DNA of 58,431 nucleotides from Gallionella sp. (GTDB taxonomy: Bacteria; Pseudomonadota; Gammaproteobacteria; Burkholderiales; Gallionellaceae): assembly GCA_028688275.1 (NCBI GenBank), contig JAQTYN010000018.1, positions 1 to 58,431 of the forward strand. The letters are read 5' to 3'. Shown piece after piece: positions 7,940 to 14,784 of the stretch. A program made the translations under genes and the position numbers. Within the stretch, counting starts at the first letter, position 1; each line of letters opens with the position of its first letter. The notes below the pieces were generated by a model. It was not told the origin of the DNA. It searched no databases and was given only the letters and a program-made list of their open reading frames with translations.

Positions 7940-9312
7940 CAGACAAATTGCATATAAGCCAAAGCTAATTTAGCTTGGCTGATTGGTGCGATATGGTATC
8001 TTTTGGGGATTGATAAAATACTATGATTGACAAGCGCATGGACAGCATTAGCACGATGAACCTGATGGGGTTGTTTGAGCAGCTACCCGATCCGAGGGAT
8101 CGGAATATACGCTACAAATTGAGTGATATTTTGGTGATGTCACTGCTGGCGATGTATGTTGGCTGTACGGATTTTGTGGGAATTGAGATATTTTGCGATT
8201 GCAAAAAGCACTTATTAAACAAGTGTTTTGGCATCACCAAGATACCCAGTCACGACACGTTTAACCGTCTGTTCAAGCTGCTGGACAACGACACCTTCGA
8301 GTTGTTTTTTACCTTGCTGATGACTCCCCATATCAACACCACCTTGTTAGGGCTAAAGCAAATCGCGCTGGACGGCAAGACGGTATCGAACGCAGACTTG
8401 CATCTGGTCACCGCGTTCAGTACCCAAACAGGCATGTCCATCGCCTCCAAAGACACGGGTAAAGGCAAAAAGAACGAACTGGCAACTATGATTGAGATGG
8501 TTGAACACCTCAAACTCAACGATTGCGTAGTGACCACGGACGCGATGGGCTGTAACGAGAAGCTATTTACCGCCATCAAAAATCAAGGCGGTGATTACAC
8601 GATCCAGCTCAAGGCAAACCAGAAGAACGCCCTGAATTCTGTGCGCACCCATTTCGACTGTAAACCGAACCAATCCCCCACGGTCACAGACGACGCGACC
8701 AAGGAGCGAACAGGGCTGGTTGAACGAGCATATTTCATGCACAGCACACTTAAAGATTTCCCAGACCTTGCATTTACAGGATTAAAGACCATCGTCAATG
8801 TGTTGAAAACAATCACCAAAAAAGACGGTAGCGTCAAAACAGAACAACGATATTATCTATCCTCCTTACTCGACCCCGTGCAAATCGCCGCCAGCATCCG
8901 AGGACACTGGGCAATCGAAAACAGTCTGCACTGGCGACTGGATGTGCAATTCGAAGAGGACGGCAGCAAAGTGTTGGACAAGAACTGTCAGAAGAATTTA
9001 AACCTGCTACGCAAACTGGTTATCAACCATTTCAAGTCGCAAAAAGTGTCCAACTTTAGCAAACATATGCAGCGAATGGCATTTAATGAAGACAACTTGA
9101 TTCGTGAAATAAAGCAATTGTTACGCGCCAAATAATGCCGAAACAAGGCAATATATCGCCAAATGAGAACCTAATGGACAAAATTAAGAGCGCGACACAC
9201 AGAAATCACGCTTCAACAAACGAAAAATCATGAGCGATTCTCCAGCCAAACTGAAAATTTTAGCCATGTATCTCGAAGTGCTGAAAAGGTAGGGGTATAT
9301 GCAATCTGTCTG
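7940..9312 (+). mobile_element. Complete ISAs1-family insertion sequence (1373 bp)
   Basis: The ends are 17-bp imperfect inverted repeats: CAGACAAATTGCATATA at 7940-7956 and its reverse complement with one mismatch at 9296-9312. Both are flanked by AATTCTCTC. One full-length transposase gene fills most of the element. Intact gene, ends and target duplication suggest a recent insertion. It landed in the spacer between a TIR relic and the promoter of the intact TIR cassette, leaving that promoter 17 bases beyond its right end. Confidence 0.9.
8023..9135 (+). CDS. ISAs1-family transposase
   Basis: DDE transposase of 370 residues, the usual size for ISAs1/H-repeat elements. The N-terminal LFEQLPDPRDRNIRYKL and DILVMSLLAM segments are typical. 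Candidate catalytic acids are the aspartate in IALDGKTV near residue 119, the aspartate in VVTTDAMGCNEK near 173, and the glutamate in HWAIENSLHWRLDV near 300. No frameshift or internal stop is seen, so the element is probably active or recently active. The remaining 177 bases to the right end carry no gene. Confidence 0.93.
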   Translation: MIDKRMDSISTMNLMGLFEQLPDPRDRNIRYKLSDILVMSLLAMYVGCTDFVGIEIFCDCKKHLLNKCFGITKIPSHDTFNRLFKLLDNDTFELFFTLLMTPHINTTLLGLKQIALDGKTVSNADLHLVTAFSTQTGMSIASKDTGKGKKNELATMIEMVEHLKLNDCVVTTDAMGCNEKLFTAIKNQGGDYTIQLKANQKNALNSVRTHFDCKPNQSPTVTDDATKERTGLVERAYFMHSTLKDFPDLAFTGLKTIVNVLKTITKKDGSVKTEQRYYLSSLLDPVQIAASIRGHWAIENSLHWRLDVQFEEDGSKVLDKNCQKNLNLLRKLVINHFKSQKVSNFSKHMQRMAFNEDNLIREIKQLLRAK

Positions 9313-9321
9313 AATTCTCTC
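9313..9321. repeat. Right target-site duplication of the ISAs1-type element
   Basis: AATTCTCTC, identical to 7931-7939, directly after the right inverted repeat. Confidence 0.85.
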
Positions 9322-9329
9322 AGCTTGGA

Positions 9330-9358
9330 TTGCTTCTCCGTTCCCTTTTCGATATAGT
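9330..9358 (+). promoter_or_regulatory. Predicted promoter of the TIR-nSTAND-DUF4231 cassette
   Basis: TTGCTT (-35), a 17-base spacer and TATAGT (-10). The copy in front of the TIR relic lacks seven bases of this spacer, which would break the promoter. It is outside the insertion sequence. Confidence 0.6.
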
Positions 9359-9400
9359 GGCGCGCCCGATTAAACGCCACGCTCAATTAAAGGAAAAACC

Positions 9401-10789
9401 TTGTCTGGCATTTTTATCAGCTACGCGCACATCGACAATCAGCCTGTTTCTGGAGAAGAAAAAGGCTGGATTACGCATCTGATAAATAATTTGCGTAATG
9501 AACTGAATCGCAAAATGGGGCGTGCGGAAAATTACGAGTTGTGGATGGATTTTCGGTTGAAAGGCAGTGACGAACTCACACCTGCGATTGAAGAACAATT
9601 GGCTAAAACTCACGCGCTGGTGATTTTGCTTTCCCCTGGGTGGATTGCGTCGGAATGGTGTCAGCGTGAACTGCAAGTTTTTAGCCGTCATCTGGATCGC
9701 CCTGCTGGGCGAGTTTTTGTGGTGGAGCTGGATAGCATACAAAAATCTGAAAAGCCTCCCGTACTGCATGATTTGCTGACTTATCGCTTTTGGAAGCAAA
9801 CCGATCAGGATAAGATTCGACAGCTAGGTTATCCCGTTCCGCATGCCGATGATTTCGCGTATTTTGACCAACTCGCCGATTTATCTCACCACCTCGCAGG
9901 CTCGCTCAAAGAAAAACAACAAGCTGAAGCCGCCGCTGTCGCTAACACCCCTAGTATTCCCACCGCTGCTTCGACTACGCCTACACTCGCGACGGTCTAT
10001 GTAGCACCCGTGAATGACTCTTTGTATGACGAACGCGCCAGTTTAATCAGAGAGTTGGGGCAATTTGGCATTGAGGCTCTACCGCGCAACAACGAGTTGG
10101 ATGAAAACATGGATGCCACGTTGGCGCAGTGTTCGCATTTTGTGCAATTGCTGGATACCAACTCCATGGCGGGGATTCCTTGCAAACAGTTTCTGAAAGC
10201 GGATGCCAGCAAGAAACCGATTTTGCAATGGCGAGATCCTAAGCTGGATTGTGCGGCGATCAAGAATCCCGATCATAAGGCGTTGTTGGATGGCAAAAAT
10301 GTCATGGCATCGCCGCTGTCGGACTTTATTCGTTCGGTGCGCGAAGCCGTATTTCCTAAAAAAGAAGAGCCGCCACCCCCTAAATCCAGTAATGGCAATC
10401 GTATGGTGTTTGTCCATGCGGGGCAGGATGATATTGACCATGCCAAGACCGTGGCACAGACTTTAAAGGCGAATGGTTTTGGGATTGCGCTGCCGCGTTA
10501 TCAGGGCGATGCAGCGGGCATTCGTAAAAGTATTGAGCGTGGCTACCAGTTCTGTGATGTGTTGCTTATGTTGCAACGTGCCGCGCCTGCGGATGTAGTG
10601 GAAGATTATTTGTCCGAGGCATTAACGCATATTTTAAAGCGGGACACCAAGCCGCCCATTATGATTTGCCAAAGTGAAGAGGCGGAAGAGTTGTTCTTTG
10701 TGCCGTCGGATGCGTTGATGCTGACCTGCCGCGATAGCTTCGATGCGCGTTGTTTGGAGAATTTTTTGCGTGAGGTGGCGAATGCTTAA
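9401..10789 (+). CDS. TIR-domain protein with three TIR-like modules
   Basis: A 462-residue cytosolic protein. Residues 1-170 form a TIR domain: strand-loop IFISYAHID (4-12) and WIASEWCQREL (81-91), where E90 sits at the position of the catalytic glutamate of TIR NADases. A linker rich in Ala, Thr and Pro (175-198) leads to a second module with a TIR-like start (TVYVAPVNDSLYDER, 198-212), and a third starts at RMVFVHAGQDD (334-344). Neither later module shows the WCxxE motif, so they may sense or oligomerise. The start is TTG, supported by AAAGGAA six bases before it. The end overlaps the nSTAND gene by eight bases. Probable NAD+-consuming effector or signal maker of a defence cassette (inference). 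Confidence 0.85.
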   Translation: MSGIFISYAHIDNQPVSGEEKGWITHLINNLRNELNRKMGRAENYELWMDFRLKGSDELTPAIEEQLAKTHALVILLSPGWIASEWCQRELQVFSRHLDRPAGRVFVVELDSIQKSEKPPVLHDLLTYRFWKQTDQDKIRQLGYPVPHADDFAYFDQLADLSHHLAGSLKEKQQAEAAAVANTPSIPTAASTTPTLATVYVAPVNDSLYDERASLIRELGQFGIEALPRNNELDENMDATLAQCSHFVQLLDTNSMAGIPCKQFLKADASKKPILQWRDPKLDCAAIKNPDHKALLDGKNVMASPLSDFIRSVREAVFPKKEEPPPPKSSNGNRMVFVHAGQDDIDHAKTVAQTLKANGFGIALPRYQGDAAGIRKSIERGYQFCDVLLMLQRAAPADVVEDYLSEALTHILKRDTKPPIMICQSEEAEELFFVPSDALMLTCRDSFDARCLENFLREVANA

Positions 10790-13031
10790 CAAGCGGGACC
10801 TTCGCCCCTACCCTGGTCTGCGGGCTTTTGGACGTGCCGAATCACGCATCTTTTTTGGTCGGCAACAACAAACAGACGAGTTATTAACGCGGCTCAAACA
10901 GCGTCATTTTCTTGCGGTATTGGGATCGTCAGGGAGTGGTAAATCCTCTTTGATGAAAGCGGGTGTGTTGCCCAGTCTGGAAAAAGGCTATATGGGGGAA
11001 GTCGGCTCGCGCTGGAGTATTGCCGAGATGAAGCCTGGCGATCAGCCCTTTATGCGACTGGCGGAAGCGTTGCTGTCAGATAAAGCATTTCGTCAGGCGT
11101 GGTTGACCGATTTGTCTAGCAATCATGGCGATGTGTGTGAACTCAATCAGGATGATGCCAATCAAGCTTCACTTGCGGCATCCCTTAGACGTGGTTCGCG
11201 TAGCTTGCATGAAATACTTGCTCAGTCACCCTTGCCAGAAGGTACTCGTTTGTTACTGCTGGTGGATCAGTTTGAAGAGTTATTCCGCTTCCGTGAACAA
11301 GCAGAAAATTTAGCGACCTCCTTCGTTGCGCTGATATTGGAAGCCAGTCGGCATCCTGATATTTATGTGGCAATGACAATGCGCTCGGATTTTTTGGGCG
11401 CAGCAGCGGAGTTCTATGGTCTGCCAGAAGCGATTAACGATGGCTTGTATCTCACGCCACGCCTGACACGTGAACAATTACGCGAGGCGATTTGTCTGCC
11501 TGCTGTTTTGTTTCGAGGTGCAGTCGATGACGCACTGGCCAATAATCTGCTCAACGAAGCCAGTAATAATCCCGATCAATTGCCTTTGTTGCAACACGCG
11601 CTGATGCGCTTGTGGGATGAGGACGAAGATAAAATCCTGACGTTGGATAAATTCCAAGCAATGAATGGGCTGCGTGGCGCATTGGATGGACATGCTGAAC
11701 AGGCGTGGTCTGACTTGAATCCTGAAGCGCAACGCGTGGCTGAAAATATGTTCCGTGCGTTAACGGAGCGCAGTCGTGACGGGCAAGATATTCGTCGTCC
11801 ACTGCGATTGCGCGTACTACAGGAAATTACGGCGACGGATTGGATCACTTTGTGCCAAGTGATTGAGGTTTTCCGCCAAGCTGGGCGACACTTTTTGATG
11901 CCGCCTCCTAAGGTTGCACTGAACCCTGACACGATATTGGACATCAGCCACGAAAGCTTGATTCGCCAATGGCAACGATTGCAACGCTGGGTCGCCGAAG
12001 AAGGCGAGAAGTCGGCGATGTATTTACGCTTGTTAGATGCAGCGCAACGCCACGCCAGTGGGCATGGTGAGCTTTGGCATGGTACGGATTTGGCTCTGGC
12101 ATTGGAGTGGCAAGGGGAAACCCGTCCTAATGGGGTGTGGGCTGAACGATATGGCACGGCGGTTGACTTTGGTTTGGTGGTGGATTTCGTCAGTCAAAGT
12201 GATGCCGCCGAAGCGCATCATAAAATGATTGAGGAAGCCACTCAAAGAGCGGAGATTCGGCAGGAGCGACAACAGAAAATGGTTGGCTTTATGTTGATTG
12301 GCTTTGTCGTTGCCCTGAGCTTGGCGGTATGGGGATTCTCTGAGCGAAATAGTGCCAAATATGGCGCGAAAAAAGCCTTCCTTTCCGAAAGAAAAGCGAT
12401 AGATTCGGAAAGAAAGGCATTAGAGTCGGAAAAGAAAGCCCAAGAGGAAGCCCTCAATGCGTTGAATGCAGCTAAAAATGCGAAAGAGGCCACTGCGCAA
12501 GCCCTAACTGCGAGTCAGTTAGCCAAGAAAGATGCGCAGCGTGCCATGAAAGCGGAATCCTTTGCAAAAGTGCTGGCGAGTGAGGCATTGTCTGCTGCCG
12601 CTGAAGCAGAGGCAGCAAGTAAACGAGCAAGCGATGCGGAGTTGGTTGCAAAGTTGCAAGTTGAAAATGCCAAACTTGCAGCTGTTCGAGCGCAGGTGGC
12701 AGAAAGCAAAGCCAATCAGGCCGAGGTTGAGTTGGTTAAGTTTAAATTTACCCATCTACTTCAAGATAAACAAGATATTACCAAAGAAGTGCATGATGTC
12801 TTGGAGGGCGGGCAGAAGGCATTCTTATTTGCTTGGGTATCTGGCTTAATTGATAGCAGCGATACGCTGGATGCGCAGAGCAAAAAAGATTGGCATATTC
12901 ATTTGACCACTCTGTCAGAAAACCATCTTGTTCAGCTGATTTACTTGTTATTCGCGGAACAGGGTGTACACAAGCCAGGTGCGCAGACTTTTGCAGCACT
13001 TGCGCAAACGGTTCATGCGGCGGGTCAGTAG
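10782..13031 (+). CDS. nSTAND1-type ATPase with membrane helix and long coiled coil
   Basis: STAND NTPase of 749 residues. The opening RPYPGLRAFGRAESRIFFGR (8-27) is the classic nSTAND1 entry, then Walker A GSSGSGKSS (48-56), Walker B LLLLVDQFEEL (157-167), and DISHESLIRQW (387-397) in the winged-helix part. A single transmembrane segment follows at about 500-518. After it comes an Ala/Lys/Glu-rich coiled coil of about 130 residues, then a folded C-terminus of about 90. WD40 or TPR sensor repeats common in such proteins are absent. I chose the ATG at 10782, which overlaps the TIR stop by eight bases, over one further upstream within the TIR gene. Likely the sensing or oligomerising switch of the cassette. 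Confidence 0.85.
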   Translation: MLNKRDLRPYPGLRAFGRAESRIFFGRQQQTDELLTRLKQRHFLAVLGSSGSGKSSLMKAGVLPSLEKGYMGEVGSRWSIAEMKPGDQPFMRLAEALLSDKAFRQAWLTDLSSNHGDVCELNQDDANQASLAASLRRGSRSLHEILAQSPLPEGTRLLLLVDQFEELFRFREQAENLATSFVALILEASRHPDIYVAMTMRSDFLGAAAEFYGLPEAINDGLYLTPRLTREQLREAICLPAVLFRGAVDDALANNLLNEASNNPDQLPLLQHALMRLWDEDEDKILTLDKFQAMNGLRGALDGHAEQAWSDLNPEAQRVAENMFRALTERSRDGQDIRRPLRLRVLQEITATDWITLCQVIEVFRQAGRHFLMPPPKVALNPDTILDISHESLIRQWQRLQRWVAEEGEKSAMYLRLLDAAQRHASGHGELWHGTDLALALEWQGETRPNGVWAERYGTAVDFGLVVDFVSQSDAAEAHHKMIEEATQRAEIRQERQQKMVGFMLIGFVVALSLAVWGFSERNSAKYGAKKAFLSERKAIDSERKALESEKKAQEEALNALNAAKNAKEATAQALTASQLAKKDAQRAMKAESFAKVLASEALSAAAEAEAASKRASDAELVAKLQVENAKLAAVRAQVAESKANQAEVELVKFKFTHLLQDKQDITKEVHDVLEGGQKAFLFAWVSGLIDSSDTLDAQSKKDWHIHLTTLSENHLVQLIYLLFAEQGVHKPGAQTFAALAQTVHAAGQ

Positions 13032-13116
13032 TGTAGCTACTTAGTAAAACGAAGCATTACGGCAATCAACCTGCATATAGGGTGGGTGAGATGGCCAACT
13101 GAAAAGGGAGTGGAAT

Positions 13117-13614
13117 ATGGCAAGGATGAACGACGAGCAATATCTGGCAGAGCGATTGGAAGATCAGATTGCGTGGTATGACCGTAAAAGTGGTTGGAAT
13201 CAGAAATGGTTTAAACGATGGCAGCTTACCCAAATTGTCGCTGCCGCCGTGATTCCGTTTTTAGCGGGCATAGATCCAAAAACACCTCTCTTCGGCATGG
13301 AGGTGAAGTGGATGCTGATTATCGGTTTGCTGGGTATGTTAATTGCGATTGCCACCGCCGTGATTGCATTGTTCAAGTTTCAAGAAAACTGGGTGCAATA
13401 CCGTATGACCGCTGAGCAGCTGCACCATGAGCGATTTCTCTTCCTGACAGGCGTAGAACCCTACCATGATACGAATGCTTTCGAGTTGTTGGTTCAACGC
13501 ATAGAGAATCTTATCTCCAGAGAAAACTCGCTGTGGGCGCAGTCGGCGCAAGAGAAAAGCAATAAAAGCTCGGACAACAAACCAAACGAAGCTACGCGAA
13601 TAGAAGGTAATTGA
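13117..13614 (+). CDS. DUF4231/SLATT-like two-helix membrane protein
   Basis: 165 residues with two predicted membrane helices, about 38-55 and 66-88, a cytosolic N-terminus (YLAERLEDQIAWYDRKSGWNQ) and a helical C-terminus with AEQLHHERFLFLTGVEPY. This pattern matches the DUF4231 family of the SLATT superfamily, known as predicted pore-forming effectors linked to bacterial nucleotide and NAD+ defence signalling. The AAGGGAG ribosome site lies seven bases before the ATG. It follows the nSTAND gene after 85 bases on the same strand, so it probably belongs to the same unit as a membrane-damaging effector (inference). Confidence 0.8.
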   Translation: MARMNDEQYLAERLEDQIAWYDRKSGWNQKWFKRWQLTQIVAAAVIPFLAGIDPKTPLFGMEVKWMLIIGLLGMLIAIATAVIALFKFQENWVQYRMTAEQLHHERFLFLTGVEPYHDTNAFELLVQRIENLISRENSLWAQSAQEKSNKSSDNKPNEATRIEGN

Positions 13615-13705
13615 CCTTGCCTAACTAGGCTAAAATTTGCTCCGTTCCCCCCACAAAACACGCCAAAATGCGCAATCCATGTTTGTTTAGGTCATTTTTT
13701 TTGCT

Positions 13706-14113
13706 GTGATCGAACCAAAGCCCGTTAGCGAATTTTGGCTGAATCCTGGTTTTTATTCTTACCACTTCCAGCAAAACAAGAGACTGAATAATGAAAACTT
13801 TGGGCTAGGTGGTGAATATCGCTACTCAACGGTGAGTTCATTTACGCTCGGCGCATTTAGAAACAGCGATAAGCTCAACTCGCGCTATCTGGGTTGGTAT
13901 TGGCAGCCGATTGAAGTGGGGGTTCTTCGTTTAGGGGCTGGCATAGGTCTCATGGATAACTATACTCATATGCGAAATGGCAATTTATTTCTCGCGGTTA
14001 TCCCTACCATCAGCTTTGAGTACCAAAACATGGGAGCAAATATCATTGTCATTCCCAGTTATAAAGATCGCATATATGGATCAATTTCTTTGCAACTTAA
14101 GCTCAAACTGTAG
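13706..14113 (+). CDS. Outer-membrane beta-barrel-like protein, 5' end doubtful
   Basis: 135 residues rich in alternating aromatic and glycine positions (FWLNPGFYSYHFQ, RYLGWYWQP, GIGLMDN, YGSISLQLKLKL), like a small family often labelled 'sn-glycerol-3-phosphate transporter' without experiment. The visible start is GTG with no clear ribosome site and no signal peptide. An ATG at 13668 opens a hydrophobic leader (RNPCLFRSFFLL) in another frame and stops after a run of eight T at 13695-13702. A -1 shift there would join it to this frame. It may be a frameshifted gene, a sequencing slip or a phase-variable tract. The product would be exported only if the leader is joined. Confidence 0.55.
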   Translation: MIEPKPVSEFWLNPGFYSYHFQQNKRLNNENFGLGGEYRYSTVSSFTLGAFRNSDKLNSRYLGWYWQPIEVGVLRLGAGIGLMDNYTHMRNGNLFLAVIPTISFEYQNMGANIIVIPSYKDRIYGSISLQLKLKL

Positions 14114-14259
14114 GTTTGATTCGGGGGGATCTTTAGGATGAAGCCATATTTGAATATGGGGCGATCAAGGGCGAACAACTGAATTTATGTATGCACTTTC
14201 GGCGTTTCATCTCCTTGCCTCTGCTAAAATGAACGCACTTTTTGTAACTGGAGTGTGTG

Positions 14260-14583
14260 ATGACTTACGTTGTATCCGAAAATTGTATTAAATGCCGCTA
14301 CACCGATTGTGTAGATGTATGTCCTGTGGATTGTTTCCGTGCGGGACCCAACTTTTTGGTGATTGATCCTGATGAATGTATTGACTGCACCTTGTGCGTG
14401 GCGGAATGTCCAGCCGAAGCGATCTTTGCCGAGGATGATTTGCCTGAAGATCAACAGCACTTTATTGCATTGAATGCGGAATTGTCTAAAATCTGGCAGC
14501 CGATTGTGGAAAAACAAGACGCGCCTGCGGATGCCGACGAATGGCGCGAAGTGAAAGCCAAGCTGCATTTGTTGGAACGGTAG
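14260..14583 (+). CDS. fdxA: Seven-iron ferredoxin FdxA
   Basis: A small cytosolic electron carrier of 107 residues. The N-terminus ([25 protein letters not shown]) and the second motif ([16 protein letters not shown]) hold the cysteines for one [3Fe-4S] and one [4Fe-4S] cluster, as in Azotobacter-type FdxA. I start at the ATG, six bases after GGAG, not the GTG directly before it. It is a single-gene unit as far as spacing shows. Redox partners are not evident from the neighbours. Confidence 0.95.
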   Translation: MTYVVSENCIKCRYTDCVDVCPVDCFRAGPNFLVIDPDECIDCTLCVAECPAEAIFAEDDLPEDQQHFIALNAELSKIWQPIVEKQDAPADADEWREVKAKLHLLER

Positions 14584-14657
14584 GGATCGAGAAGGGGCAA
14601 GGGGGAGGAGAGAAGGGTGGACAATAGGGAGTTGGGTTTGCTTCAGTTTGCGAATAT

Positions 14658-14696
14658 CCTCTCTCCCAACCCCTCTCCCACCAGTGGGCGAGGGGA
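14658..14696. repeat. Copy of a dispersed GC-rich palindromic repeat
   Basis: CCTCTCTCCCAACCCCTCTC, then CCACCAGTGGGCGAGGGG. It is related in reverse complement to 5282-5322. It lies between fdxA and the AddB-like gene in a 201-base gap that otherwise shows only purine- or pyrimidine-rich tracts. Confidence 0.6.
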
Positions 14697-14784
14697 GTCC
14701 GTTCAGTGGATCGCAAACGCTCCCACATGTCTATTTTTCTAAAATCTGCGCGAACCCACCCACCCTTCTCCCTTTACTGTCTTC

